DNA of 34,971 nucleotides from Bacillota bacterium. Lineage in GTDB: Bacteria; Bacillota; Syntrophomonadia; Syntrophomonadales; DTU052. The translations under genes and the position numbers were made by a program. The stretch is from contig JAKOVY010000033.1 in NCBI GenBank assembly GCA_029781825.1, positions 1 to 34,971 on the forward strand, written 5' to 3'. Position 1 is the stretch's first letter, and each line of letters starts with the position of its first letter. The notes below the pieces were generated by a model. The model saw only the letters and a program-made list of their open reading frames with translations. It ran no database searches and had not been told where the DNA came from. This document shows, piece by piece, positions 14,584 through 24,018 of this stretch.

Positions 14584-17023
14584 GACGGTATTCACCCCGC
14601 TCGGGACCATCCCCCAGCTGCCAGCTGAATTCCACCTGAAAGGAGGCCTGACCCCCGATTATCTCTATATAAGGCCTGATGAGCAACCCCGAGGCATCAT
14701 ATCCCAGCTCGCTATGGGTGGGAAACACGTATCCCCGGTAATAGCTCTTCACTGCCGGTTCAATCACTACCCGTTTCATTTCGGAGCCGGTATCGAATTC
14801 CCAGAACAGGGAATTGCGAAAGGTTCTTCCCCGGCCGTTTATGTTTTCGCAGACGTAGGCTATCCTGCGGGGTTGCGGCAGGCGGTTCACTTCAGTCCGG
14901 TAAGAGCCCTCCCGGGTGACCGGGCGCAGCACTTCATAGACCACCTCACCGGCTTCTCCCTCCATCCCCAGCCAGGAGGAGGGTTGCAGCTCCCTCTCAT
15001 CTGAAGGCACCACCGAGGTAACCAGTTCCGGCACCATACAAACCGGATCCTGAACACTTCCTTCAATAACCTGAACCTCAATCGACATAGAGAATGATTT
15101 GTCGTTTACGCAGAAGTTTTTGCAAACCTTGAGCGACACGGGCACATCTCCCCGGGGCAAGTGCACAATCTGTTCCAGATTTATAACGGCCTCATCCCCC
15201 TGGTTTTCCGTATTAACCAGCCGAAATCCGGCCGCTTCCTGCGCCAGAGGAACCCATTTCCCATCTTTGAAGGCTGCAAAAGAAACGCCCATGCTGTTGC
15301 GGCACCGCTCCACCCGTCCCCCTTCCGGGTAGAACTCCTCCTTAAGTTCGGAATCTGTTTCCGTGAAAACAAAGGAATGGCTTACTGCCAAGACCTCACT
15401 GTAAGCAACGGGGAAAAGCATCTCCTTTTCCAGGTATTCCAAGAGTTCCGCCAGCCCCTGGTTCTCCCCGACGGCATGATGGAATAGCACCTGCCCCCTC
15501 CGGACATGGATAACCACCGTCTGGTGCCCGGTTCGCACAACAACCTCATCTTCGCCGTCCATATCCCAATCCCGGATTTTGATCTCCGGCCAACGGTGTG
15601 CATCACCCTTAAGCTGCTCCCGTATCCTGTCCGCCAGCCTTTCCGCCAGTTCCAGGTAGGCCAGCCCCTGCAGATCGAAATAGGCACATGATCCGTAGGA
15701 CGGATGCCGGCTTGCCCAGCGTGGGTCCTCCTGGTAAGCCAAATTCCTCACCCGCTGAATAATGCGGTAAGCGCGGGCCAACTCCTGCGGATAACTGGCA
15801 GCCAGGATCTCCTCCACGACCCTGAACCGGTGGGGCGAATCCATTACCGTGTCCCGGAGCAGCAACCCGGGAAGTCCGGATATCTCAACATTCTGCAGCA
15901 CCCATCGATCTATCTCCTGAAGCCTGCGCTCCAGGTCCCGCTGTCGAGCCATCACCTTGCGCAGCCTTTCATCGCCAAAGGTTACCCCACGAATCCCCCG
16001 CCTGGCGGTCCAATTCTCCCATTCCGGGTAGGAGCGGCTGGTGGCTGCCGGGTAGGTATCAAGATAACCCTGCTGTTTCAGGTAGGATTTCAACCCACAG
16101 AACCTGAGGTCCGGGTCCTCCCTCACCAACCGAACGAATTCCAGCAGCCAGGAGGTATCTCCCTTGGGGTCCTTGCTCCACTGCCCGAACTTTTCGGCGT
16201 CCTCAAAGATCACAATTACAGGCTCCAAATCCTTCCCCAGCCTCCGAGCCATCTCAAGCGACCTTTCAGCCGCATCCTTCAGGTAGCACAAGTACTGCCC
16301 CGGTTTGATCAAGCTGCGGTCACCGTCGGCAAAAGGCCTTCGCTTTAACAGCCGGTAGCGGAACTCGGAGTGTACCGGCAGGACAAAATACTCCTCCCCC
16401 CCGATCTCATCCCGCAGCCCGAAAAAGAGTATCTCGGGCGGAAGGTGCGAAACGGTAGTACGGGAATGGGGGTCGTTGATACCGAAGTGCTGGCGGCAGT
16501 AATCGTACGGGCCACCCGGGTAATTGAAATGGGGTTCGTAAAAGGTCTCGGCATCCAGATAGAAAACAGGCGCGGCTCCCAGCATACGGGCCGCCACCGC
16601 CAGGTTATACAGGGTCCATTCTCCGGCCTCCCTTTCCACCACATGTATTCCTTCCCACTCCTGGGGATTAACACCCAGGAGCCGGGTGGTAAGGTTTGCA
16701 TATTCCCGTACCTGAAACAGGATATCATCGGGTCGGGCCGATAACTGACTGAACGCCTCGTCGGCCAGCCCGCCGATTAAGCCGAATCCGTCTTTTTGAA
16801 GCAGGGCCTTTAACCTCTGCAGGTAAGCGGGCTTCTCCTGTGCCAGCCAGAGCAAGAGCGGACCTGAAAAATGCAGGTTTATGAAAAACCCGGGTTCCCC
16901 CGAGGCGGCTTCCAGGAATTCAAGCCAGGGGATGTAGGAGTTCCGATATACCTCCTCCCGGGTATGATATAACTGAAAATGGGGTTGGTGAAAATGGGGA
17001 CAGAAGGCGATGTTGGCTTGCAA
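14564..17023 (-). CDS. GH57 family 4-alpha-glucanotransferase/alpha-amylase-like protein
   Basis: An 819-residue protein with the GH57 (beta/alpha)7 barrel at the N-terminus: CPHFHQPHFQ (8-17), GGLADEAFSQL (84-94), VVEREAGEW with probable nucleophile E130, and IFEDAEKFGQW (272-282) with probable acid D275. EKFGxW is the hallmark of the Thermococcus litoralis-type 4-alpha-glucanotransferase branch. After a helical domain (about 340-480) comes a beta-rich DUF1926-like C-terminus that contains DWDMDGEDEVVVRTG. TTG 17023 is used, seven bases after GAGGGGG. It lies downstream of the GH57 branching enzyme on the same strand. A role in chain disproportionation or glucan degradation is likely; the nucleophile assignment is by alignment from memory and E132 or E135 are alternatives. 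Confidence 0.82.
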   Translation of the reverse strand: MQANIAFCPHFHQPHFQLYHTREEVYRNSYIPWLEFLEAASGEPGFFINLHFSGPLLLWLAQEKPAYLQRLKALLQKDGFGLIGGLADEAFSQLSARPDDILFQVREYANLTTRLLGVNPQEWEGIHVVEREAGEWTLYNLAVAARMLGAAPVFYLDAETFYEPHFNYPGGPYDYCRQHFGINDPHSRTTVSHLPPEILFFGLRDEIGGEEYFVLPVHSEFRYRLLKRRPFADGDRSLIKPGQYLCYLKDAAERSLEMARRLGKDLEPVIVIFEDAEKFGQWSKDPKGDTSWLLEFVRLVREDPDLRFCGLKSYLKQQGYLDTYPAATSRSYPEWENWTARRGIRGVTFGDERLRKVMARQRDLERRLQEIDRWVLQNVEISGLPGLLLRDTVMDSPHRFRVVEEILAASYPQELARAYRIIQRVRNLAYQEDPRWASRHPSYGSCAYFDLQGLAYLELAERLADRIREQLKGDAHRWPEIKIRDWDMDGEDEVVVRTGHQTVVIHVRRGQVLFHHAVGENQGLAELLEYLEKEMLFPVAYSEVLAVSHSFVFTETDSELKEEFYPEGGRVERCRNSMGVSFAAFKDGKWVPLAQEAAGFRLVNTENQGDEAVINLEQIVHLPRGDVPVSLKVCKNFCVNDKSFSMSIEVQVIEGSVQDPVCMVPELVTSVVPSDERELQPSSWLGMEGEAGEVVYEVLRPVTREGSYRTEVNRLPQPRRIAYVCENINGRGRTFRNSLFWEFDTGSEMKRVVIEPAVKSYYRGYVFPTHSELGYDASGLLIRPYIEIIGGQASFQVEFSWQLGDGPERGEYRHVLQLL

Positions 17024-17092
17024 AAGGATACCCCCTCAACAACTTAATGGACCCAAACCGCAAAGGCGGAAACCGGCCAAAGCCCGTGCCGG

Positions 17093-18655
17093 CTAAAAGA
17101 TGTCATCCTCCTCTTCCACCTGTTGCAGCCATTTCTGGTTTTCCAAACTGAACTGGTTCATCCGCACCATCTCGACTAACCGCACCAGCTTGCCGTAGTG
17201 TTCCAGGAACCTCTTCACGGCGTAGTCTCGGGTATGGTTGTTGCTTACCATGAAAAACCAGTCACTGCTCTCCATCAGCATCAGTTCCTTAACCGCCTGG
17301 GTTCGAGCCCGGATAACGAGATCGCTCCCGGTTAAGTTGTCAATGCTCCTCAGTTCCTCTCGGGCCTTCTCGATGGTCTCCCACATCCATGAGGTCTCCT
17401 GGTTGAACCATCCGAAGTGCTTGCCGCCGGTACCCCACGAGGACTCCAATAACCGTGCCTGCGGAAGGTCTTTCATCTCTTCCAGGACCATTCCCGGCAG
17501 GACCATCCTCCAGTTTTCCCGGAACGCCATCAGCCGCATCAGCTCTCCCAGCCAGTCGACCCCTTCCCACCACCAGTGGCCGAAGAGTTCGGTATCATAA
17601 CAGGCTACAATCAGGGGTTCTGAAAAGCCCAATTTGTTGGCTTCTGCGGCGACAGCTCCCACCGTCTCCATAAAATGACGGGCATGTTCCTTGACCTTTT
17701 CCTGGGCCCGGTCGCGGTCATAGACCAACTTGGAATCCAGCTCCGACTGGCGGTTGGTGACCCGCCAGTATTTAAGCCCGGAACCGGGCTGCTGCTTATG
17801 AAACTCGCGGTAGCTGGAGTCCCCGGGATATCCGTAATCCTTTGACCATACCTGCAGACTGACCATGGTATTGCGGCCGAAGACCACCAGGGAACGATCT
17901 TTGAGGCGATAGGGGCTGTAGGTAGACAGGCCGGTTTTTTGAAATTCGGCAGTTTCCACCTCCAAGCCCGGGTTGGATCCCGAGAAGGCCTGAATCGGTC
18001 TTCCTCCCTCAACGGCATGGGCGTCAACAAAAAAGTACTTGATATCATAAAGCTCCAGTATATCCTCCAGCCCCTGGTAATAACCGCATTCCGGCAACCA
18101 GAAGCCCCGGGGTTCATACCCCAGGTGTTTAATAAAGCACTCTTTCCCCACCGCTATCTGGCGTTCCAGACTCTCACGGTCATGGATAAGGGGCAGGTAG
18201 GCATGGGTGGCGGAGGTGGCGAGAATCTCCAGGGGAACTTTCCTTGAGAGATCCTTGATTACGCCGATTAGGTCTTCAGCCATATCCATAGTGAAACAGT
18301 GACGGATATCCTGGTAGAAACGGCGGTAATCCATGGCAACCCGGGCCAGGTCTTTCTGCCCGTGAGCCAGAAAGGAACGCTCATCGGAGGCGGCTCGCCT
18401 TTCACACGCTCGCAGGTATTCAACAAACTCGGCACGGAGATAGGGTGAAGCAAGCTGCTCCATAAGCGTAGGACTGAGGCTCAAGGTGATGGGAGCAGAG
18501 ATTCCATCATCCAAGAGGCCCATCCAGGTCCGCAATAAAGGGATGTATGTTTCCGCCATGGCTTCAAAAAGCCAGACTTCGCCGAATGGCCACCGTCCCT
18601 GGTGCTTGACATAGGGCAGGTGGCTGTGCAGTACCAACATAAACCTAGGGTTCAC
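17093..18655 (-). CDS. GH57 1,4-alpha-glucan branching enzyme (DUF1957 type)
   Basis: A 520-residue protein in full agreement with archaeal/thermophile GH57 branching enzymes: LHSHLPYVKHQGRWPFGE (9-26), GFWLPECGY with nucleophile E189, CYDTELFGHWWWEG with acid D354, and ESSWGTGGKHFGWFNQETSWMW. Known TK1436-type enzymes use E183 and D354, close to the values here. They transfer alpha-1,4 segments to alpha-1,6 positions and so create branches in a glycogen-like polymer. GTG 18655 is used, 5 bp after the stop of the nucleotidyltransferase gene and behind GGTAGGGGG. It is the third gene of the cluster and gives the strongest clue that the cluster makes a branched storage glucan. Confidence 0.9.
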   Translation of the reverse strand: MNPRFMLVLHSHLPYVKHQGRWPFGEVWLFEAMAETYIPLLRTWMGLLDDGISAPITLSLSPTLMEQLASPYLRAEFVEYLRACERRAASDERSFLAHGQKDLARVAMDYRRFYQDIRHCFTMDMAEDLIGVIKDLSRKVPLEILATSATHAYLPLIHDRESLERQIAVGKECFIKHLGYEPRGFWLPECGYYQGLEDILELYDIKYFFVDAHAVEGGRPIQAFSGSNPGLEVETAEFQKTGLSTYSPYRLKDRSLVVFGRNTMVSLQVWSKDYGYPGDSSYREFHKQQPGSGLKYWRVTNRQSELDSKLVYDRDRAQEKVKEHARHFMETVGAVAAEANKLGFSEPLIVACYDTELFGHWWWEGVDWLGELMRLMAFRENWRMVLPGMVLEEMKDLPQARLLESSWGTGGKHFGWFNQETSWMWETIEKAREELRSIDNLTGSDLVIRARTQAVKELMLMESSDWFFMVSNNHTRDYAVKRFLEHYGKLVRLVEMVRMNQFSLENQKWLQQVEEEDDIF

Positions 18656-18660
18656 TTGGA

Positions 18661-21165
18661 CTAGCCCCCTACCTGCAGTTTGCCTCCCAGGAACCGCATT
18701 TGATTAATCATGCTCACATACTTTCTGGTGATCTCGTTGGCTTTTTCCAGGGAAGACGCCTCGGTGTAAACGGTAAAGATGGGTTCTTCATCATCAGGAA
18801 CCACCAGGCTCCAGCCCTCATCATGCCAAATCTTGATGCCCTGCGACAATTCCAGTTTTTCGTCCTTTAGGTGTTCCAGCAGTTTTCTCATAACCCCGGC
18901 TTTCTCATCAGCCGGACAGTGTACCTCCTGTTTATCCAGGTAAACATCGGGCATTGCGGCCACCAATTCGGACAGGCTGAGTTTTTCCTTGCCCATAAGT
19001 TCCAATATTTTAACCAGGGAGGTTATCGCATCGCACATGATTTGGAACTCGGGCATCTCATCACCTTCAAAAAGGACCTTGGTTTCCGTTACCCCCGTCA
19101 CAATGATCCCGGTGTTTACCGCCTGGGATTTCAGCACCAGGCCGTCATACTCATGAGCCAGTTCCTCGATAACCTTGGGCGCGGCCACCGGTATCGGGAC
19201 CGCCTGCTGGCGGGTAAATTTGAGCAGCAGATAACATACCAGAATAACCATCTGTTCATCGGTGATGACCTGGCCCTTTTCATCAATAAGCACCAGCCGG
19301 TCGGCATTTTGATCAATCAAGGCCCCGATGTCGGCCCCGTTCCTGATCACGGTTTCCTTGAGCACTTCAATGCCGGTGGCAATGTCCTCCAGGGTCTTGA
19401 CTCCACGGCCCTCCTCCAGACCTTCCGGAGTAATGATGTTGCAGCCGATCCTGCTCAGGAGAACCGGCAGAAAGGAGGTAAAGTTACGGGCATCATAGTA
19501 CAGGGCCACTTTGAACTGAGAATCACGAATAAGTTTAAAATCGGCGGTCTGCATAATACCTTCGATATACTGGGCGATAACATTGGAGAAGAATACGGTC
19601 TCGCCGACGCCCTCGGCATCCGTACGGGCGAAGGCTTCCCGGGTAAAAATGTTTTCCAACTTGCGCCGGGTGTTGGTGTGGATATTCATGCCCCATCGGT
19701 CAAAAAACTCCACCAAGAGAGCGGTATCATCATCGGGAGATTGGCGGATTTGAACGCCCCCGTCCGCTTGCAGCAGACGGGTTATATAACGGACAACTCC
19801 CGAGGTTGTAGTCCCCAGGTCATAAACATTGACGCCGGTGGAAAGGACACCCGCAGCAAAGGATCTCTTGAACATCTTGGAGGCGTTCAGGCTGTCGCAA
19901 CCCACGGCTACGGACTTGCCGTTGCCGATCAAGGTGCCGTAGGCCGCGCCCAGCTTGGCCAAAAACTCAGGGGTTATCTCTAGATTAATCAGACCCGATA
20001 CCCCGCGGGCTCCGAAGAGGAACTTTGACAATCTGGTTCCCCAGATTATGTTGGAGTTAACGGTCGTCCCGGCTTCAATGTTCTTCTCCGGCCAGATACG
20101 CACATCCATGCGCACGGTGCTGTCCGCACCCAGCACACAGTCATCACCCAGCACGGCACCCTCCAAAACGGTATTGTTTCCCTTCAAAACCGCGTTGCTG
20201 CAGATAATGGATCCGCGCAGCTGGGTCCGCTTGCCGACAAATACCTTATTCCAGAGGATGCTCCTCTTGACCGAGACCCTCTCATTCAGAGTCGAGCCTT
20301 TCCCGATAACAGAATAAGCCTCTACAGCGGCCCCGCTCTTGATACGACTTCCGGCACCGATATAGCAAGGAGGCTCAATCTTAACACCGGAAGCGATGGT
20401 AACGCCTTCACCCATATAAATGCCGTCGCTGACCTCGGGGGCATCTATTTTAACTTTTACCTTCCCTTTCAGGATGTCATAGTTGGCCTGCCGGTACTGG
20501 TTGATGCTCCCGATATCACACCAGTATTCAGGGCACAGGGTTGCATACATGGGTTTATCCTTGGCCAAGAGCAGGGGAAAGAGGTCCCGGGAAAAATCAA
20601 ATACCTGTTTATCCTCAAACATATCAAAAATCTCAGGTTCCAGCACATATATCCCGGTATTGGCCAGGTCGCTGAAAGCCTCCGCCCAACTGGGTTTTTC
20701 CAAAAACCTGGTCACCCGGCCGTCATCGTCGGTCATCACAATCCCGTACTCCACCGGGTTGTCAACTCTGGTCAAGGCCAGGGTGGCCATCGCCTTTTTC
20801 TGCCGGTGAAAATCGATTACTCGTTTCAGATCTATGTCGGTAAGGGTATCACCGCTTATGACCAGGAAGGTCTCATCCAGGTAGCGGCGGGCATTGCGCA
20901 CACTGCCGGCGGTGCCCAGCGGAAACTCTTCCACGAAATATCGCATATTTACTCCAAACTGGGAGCCGTCCCCGAAGTGCTGCTGGATGGCACCGGGCAG
21001 ATAAAAGAGGGTTACAATTATATCTTCAAATCCATGAGACTTCAACAGCTCAACAATATACTCCATAACCGGACGGTCCATTACGGGAACCATCGGTTTG
21101 GGCTGCTTACAGGTCAGTGGTCTGAGCCGGGTACTCTCACCCCCGGCCATTATAACAGCCTTCAC
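18661..21165 (-). CDS. Sugar-1-phosphate nucleotidyltransferase fused to a degenerate phosphomannomutase domain
   Basis: An 834-residue fusion. Residues 1-235 are a nucleotidyltransferase ([13 protein letters not shown], then [22 protein letters not shown]). Residues 240-375 are hexapeptide beta-helix repeats. Residues 385-834 resemble alpha-phosphohexomutases, but the usual sites are altered: TASHNP is RQSPDD (474-479), DGDADR is DQNADR (618-623), GEESGH is EGDEMP (700-705), and SGTEP is DDEEP (791-795). Proteins of this type are annotated as mannose-1-phosphate guanylyltransferase/phosphomannomutase. Here the first domain should make an NDP-sugar (GDP-mannose or NDP-glucose), and the last is probably inactive and regulatory or structural. 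GTG 21165 shares one base with the TAG of the GT4 gene, so the two are translationally coupled. Confidence 0.85.
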   Translation of the reverse strand: MKAVIMAGGESTRLRPLTCKQPKPMVPVMDRPVMEYIVELLKSHGFEDIIVTLFYLPGAIQQHFGDGSQFGVNMRYFVEEFPLGTAGSVRNARRYLDETFLVISGDTLTDIDLKRVIDFHRQKKAMATLALTRVDNPVEYGIVMTDDDGRVTRFLEKPSWAEAFSDLANTGIYVLEPEIFDMFEDKQVFDFSRDLFPLLLAKDKPMYATLCPEYWCDIGSINQYRQANYDILKGKVKVKIDAPEVSDGIYMGEGVTIASGVKIEPPCYIGAGSRIKSGAAVEAYSVIGKGSTLNERVSVKRSILWNKVFVGKRTQLRGSIICSNAVLKGNNTVLEGAVLGDDCVLGADSTVRMDVRIWPEKNIEAGTTVNSNIIWGTRLSKFLFGARGVSGLINLEITPEFLAKLGAAYGTLIGNGKSVAVGCDSLNASKMFKRSFAAGVLSTGVNVYDLGTTTSGVVRYITRLLQADGGVQIRQSPDDDTALLVEFFDRWGMNIHTNTRRKLENIFTREAFARTDAEGVGETVFFSNVIAQYIEGIMQTADFKLIRDSQFKVALYYDARNFTSFLPVLLSRIGCNIITPEGLEEGRGVKTLEDIATGIEVLKETVIRNGADIGALIDQNADRLVLIDEKGQVITDEQMVILVCYLLLKFTRQQAVPIPVAAPKVIEELAHEYDGLVLKSQAVNTGIIVTGVTETKVLFEGDEMPEFQIMCDAITSLVKILELMGKEKLSLSELVAAMPDVYLDKQEVHCPADEKAGVMRKLLEHLKDEKLELSQGIKIWHDEGWSLVVPDDEEPIFTVYTEASSLEKANEITRKYVSMINQMRFLGGKLQVGG

Positions 21166-22355
21166 TATACCACCCCGTCTTTCCTGGCTCTGCTGATTAC
21201 CGAATGATAAATTTGAGAGGTTTTGGCGCCAATCTTATCCCAGTTGTATTTTTCCGCAATAACCTTCAGGGCCTGAAAACGTAGGCGATTGGCAAGGCGC
21301 GAATCTGACAGAATGCGAATCAAAGCCGACGCCAAGTTTTCTTCGTCGAGAGGATTTACTTTAAGTCCGGTTTCTCCGTGTGTGACGATCTCCGCCAGCC
21401 CTCCCACATCGCTCACCACCACCGGGGTACCGGACGCCATGGCTTCAAGGGCTACGATGCCGAACGGCTCATAAAGGCTGGGGAAGACAGCCACATTTGC
21501 CCGGCGATATAACCGGTCTCGCAGGTCATCGCTGACATAGCCAGCAAACCATACCCTGTCACCCAGACCCAATTCCGCAACCAGTCTTTTCAATTCGGGT
21601 TCCTGCGGTCCCCGACCTGCTATTACCAGCTTGGCTGACGGCACAGCCTGCAGTACCAGGCGGAAGGCTTTGATAAGGATGGATACCCCTTTTTCCGGGA
21701 CCAGCCTTCCTATGTAAAAAACCACCGGTTCGCCCTTGGCAATCCCCTCAAAATCCTGATCCGGAAACAGGTCTGTTACCCGGTAACGGTTCATGCTGGC
21801 ACCGTTGGGTATAACCGCGATCCTTGACGGGCTGGGGTTAAAAAGGCTCTGTATCTCATCACGCATGTAATTGCTGCAGCAGACAATACATTCGGAATCA
21901 AGGATCAGGTTCCTTTCAATATCGTGAATCTCTTTCTGCATGGGATTGTGCAATCCCAGGTTACGACCGTATTCAGTAGCGTGAATGGTTGATACCAGGG
22001 GTACGTTAAGCACCCGGCTGAGTGACCGGCCTGCATAACCCACCAGCCAGTCGTGAGCATGAACCAGGTCAAAGCCTTTTTCCTGGTAACCAAGCCGGAT
22101 TCCCTCCCGGATAAGCTCGGTATTAAAGCTGAATATCCATGACTTGAATCTCTTGGACCCCGTCAGAGGAGTCCCCACCCGGAAGACCTTAACCCCCTGG
22201 ATTTCCTCGTAAGTTTCACAGCCGTCAACCAGGGGTGTCAATACATAGGTTTCAACACCATAGTTCCCCAACCGTCGTGAGAGCTCATAGACGTGTCTGC
22301 CAAGCCCGCCAATGATCTGCGGAGGGAATTCCCAACTCAGCATTAAAACCCGCAA
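21165..22355 (-). CDS. GT4-family glycosyltransferase (glycogen synthase/glucan synthase-like)
   Basis: A GT-B glycosyltransferase of the GT4 family. [28 protein letters not shown] is the donor-side N-terminal motif, AHDWLVGY and HATEYGR follow, and [33 protein letters not shown] (EX7E) and [14 protein letters not shown] form the nucleotide-sugar site. I chose TTG 22355 (396 residues) because AAAGGGGG lies seven bases upstream and the protein then begins [12 protein letters not shown] like its relatives; GTG 22391 is possible. Position at the head of a cluster with a branching enzyme suggests alpha-1,4-glucan synthesis from ADP- or UDP-glucose, or synthesis of maltosyl units, but GT4 enzymes have many acceptors. 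An ATG at 22398 with a strong GGAGGAGAAGGG opens an 18-codon upstream ORF in another frame. Confidence 0.88.
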   Translation of the reverse strand: MRVLMLSWEFPPQIIGGLGRHVYELSRRLGNYGVETYVLTPLVDGCETYEEIQGVKVFRVGTPLTGSKRFKSWIFSFNTELIREGIRLGYQEKGFDLVHAHDWLVGYAGRSLSRVLNVPLVSTIHATEYGRNLGLHNPMQKEIHDIERNLILDSECIVCCSNYMRDEIQSLFNPSPSRIAVIPNGASMNRYRVTDLFPDQDFEGIAKGEPVVFYIGRLVPEKGVSILIKAFRLVLQAVPSAKLVIAGRGPQEPELKRLVAELGLGDRVWFAGYVSDDLRDRLYRRANVAVFPSLYEPFGIVALEAMASGTPVVVSDVGGLAEIVTHGETGLKVNPLDEENLASALIRILSDSRLANRLRFQALKVIAEKYNWDKIGAKTSQIYHSVISRARKDGVV

Positions 22356-22472
22356 ATAATCTTCCCCCTTTGATTTCCTATTAAGTTCCACAATTCCATT
22401 CCCTTCTCCTCCTGTACAATTCGAATTCTTTTCTGTAGAATGAGACCATCAAGTTTGTAGGAGGCTAATTTT

Positions 22473-23774
22473 ATGAGCAGAGTCGATAACGCCGTTGCTT
22501 ATTCCCTCGAGAAAGCCGGTCAGCACCCGCAGTCCATGATCAGGGACCTTTCACTGGCTGCTTCCGGTTATCGCAAGATCGAATGGGCCAGGCGACATAT
22601 GCCCGTATTAAACCTTCTGCAACAGGAATTTGAAGCTCAAAAGCCCTTGGAGGGCCTGAAGATCGCGCTCTGTCTCCACCTGGAGGCGAAGACCGCCTAC
22701 TTGGCTCAGACCCTGATGAAAGCGGGGGGAGAGGTATTTGCGTGTGCCAGCAATCCCCTTTCCACGCAGGATGATGTGGTCGCGGCCATGGTCGACAGCG
22801 GTATTACAACCTTCGCCTGGCATGGCGCCACCCCTGAAGAATATGACATGCACCTGGCAGCCACCCTCGATTGTCATCCGGATGTCATAATTGATGACGG
22901 TCAGGACTTGATGGCCATGCTGCACAGGGACCGTAAAGATCAGGCCGAGAAAGTTATCGGCGGATGCGAGGAAACAACCACCGGTATTCACAGACTTCGT
23001 TCCATGGAACGGGAAGGTCTCCTGCTTTTCCCCGTGATAGCAGTTAATGACGCATACATGAAGTACCTCTTTGATAATCGTTACGGGACCGGACAGTCGG
23101 TGTGGGATGCCATCATGCGGACCACCAACCTGGTGGTAGCCGGTAAGAAAATCGTAGTCGCCGGGTACGGATGGTGCGGCAAGGGCGTTTCCATGCGGGC
23201 CAAAGGCCTGGGTGCTCAGGTAATCATCACCGAAATCGACCCCATTAAGGCCAACGAAGCCTTGATGGACGGTTTTTCGGTTATGCCCATGAGCGAGGCC
23301 GCTCCCCTGGGAGATGTATTCATCACCGTTACCGGCAACATAAACGTTATCCGCGCCGAGCATATTGAACGCATGAAAGATGGGGCTATACTCTGCAATG
23401 CCGGTCACTTTGACGTCGAGGTATCCAAACCGGACCTTAATCGGATTTCGGTTTCGAGAAAGCTCATCCGCAACAATACTGAAGAGTTTACCCTGAAGGA
23501 CGGCCGCCGTATATACCTCCTGGGTGAAGGCCGTCTGGTAAACCTGGCAGCCGGTGACGGTCATCCGGCGGAGGTCATGGACCTCAGTTTCTCGCTCCAG
23601 GCCCTGTCATTGATATACCTGGTACAGAACCGCCAAGCGCTGGAGCCTCGGGTTTATAACGTACCTGCGGAAATTGACAATAAAGTCGCCCGCCTGCGGC
23701 TGAAGACTCTGGGAATATCCATCGATGAATTGACTCCGGAACAGGAGAAATACCTGGCGAGCTGGGAAGTCTAA
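22473..23774 (+). CDS. ahcY: Adenosylhomocysteinase (S-adenosylhomocysteine hydrolase)
   Basis: A 433-residue NAD-dependent enzyme that splits S-adenosylhomocysteine into adenosine and homocysteine, clearing the by-product of methyltransferases. The NAD-binding motif is VVAGYGWCGKGVSMRAKGLGA; further signatures are GGCEETTTGIHRL, AVNDAYMKYLFDNRYGTGQS and LCNAGHFDVEV. The C-terminus is like that of the bacterial/archaeal form without the 40-residue insert. ATG 22473 follows TAGGAGGC. The gene is divergent from the glucan cluster across an 80-bp gap and is followed by its own hairpin. No SAM or SAH riboswitch is visible in the short leader. Confidence 0.96.
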   Translation: MSRVDNAVAYSLEKAGQHPQSMIRDLSLAASGYRKIEWARRHMPVLNLLQQEFEAQKPLEGLKIALCLHLEAKTAYLAQTLMKAGGEVFACASNPLSTQDDVVAAMVDSGITTFAWHGATPEEYDMHLAATLDCHPDVIIDDGQDLMAMLHRDRKDQAEKVIGGCEETTTGIHRLRSMEREGLLLFPVIAVNDAYMKYLFDNRYGTGQSVWDAIMRTTNLVVAGKKIVVAGYGWCGKGVSMRAKGLGAQVIITEIDPIKANEALMDGFSVMPMSEAAPLGDVFITVTGNINVIRAEHIERMKDGAILCNAGHFDVEVSKPDLNRISVSRKLIRNNTEEFTLKDGRRIYLLGEGRLVNLAAGDGHPAEVMDLSFSLQALSLIYLVQNRQALEPRVYNVPAEIDNKVARLRLKTLGISIDELTPEQEKYLASWEV

Positions 23775-23790
23775 GCCAACAATAGTTTGA

Positions 23791-23810
23791 GGGGGCGGTT
23801 ATCCGCCCCC
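23791..23810 (+). terminator. GC-rich terminator hairpin after ahcY
   Basis: GGGGGCGG (23791-23798) and CCGCCCCC (23803-23810) form a perfect 8-bp stem with a TTAT loop, 16 bp after the ahcY stop. The trailing T-run is weak (tctcgagttcctt), so it may work as an mRNA 3' stabiliser as well. Confidence 0.7.
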
Positions 23811-23944
23811 TCTCGAGTTCCTTCTCAAATCAACCGCTTATGGCCCTCCTTTCTGTTATTAACCCCGCTTTAAAACAGTTTAAATATCGAACAACCCTTT
23901 TGTCCGCCTGGTACTCGCCCCTCGCAGCCGGCTGAGTAAATATC

Positions 23945-23973
23945 CGCATTTACAAACATTAACATCATACAAC
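23945..23973 (+). promoter_or_regulatory. Sigma-E-like promoter of spoIIP
   Basis: CATACAAC (23966-23973) matches 7 of 8 positions of the mother-cell sigma-E -10 box CATACAAT. A weak -35-like GCATTT lies about 14 bp upstream. In Bacillus subtilis spoIIP is in the sigma-E regulon, which agrees. The implied transcription start near 23980 argues against the ATG at 23989 as the translation start. Confidence 0.55.
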
Positions 23974-24018
23974 CGCCCGGAGTTTGGAATGCTACTCCAA
24001 AGGGAGGATCAAGAATTA

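Noticed and set aside
17300-17325. GGGTTCGAGCCCGG, like a tRNA T-loop arm
   Set aside because: It is inside the coding sequence of the GH57 branching enzyme, and no acceptor or anticodon stem can be drawn around it.
18871-19983. Long plus-strand frame of 370 codons opposite the nucleotidyltransferase fusion gene
   Set aside because: It lies wholly antisense to a clearly real gene, has no recognisable motif and reflects the GC bias of the opposite strand.
22608-23564. Minus-strand frame of 318 codons opposite ahcY
   Set aside because: Antisense shadow of adenosylhomocysteinase; no ribosome site and no family pattern.
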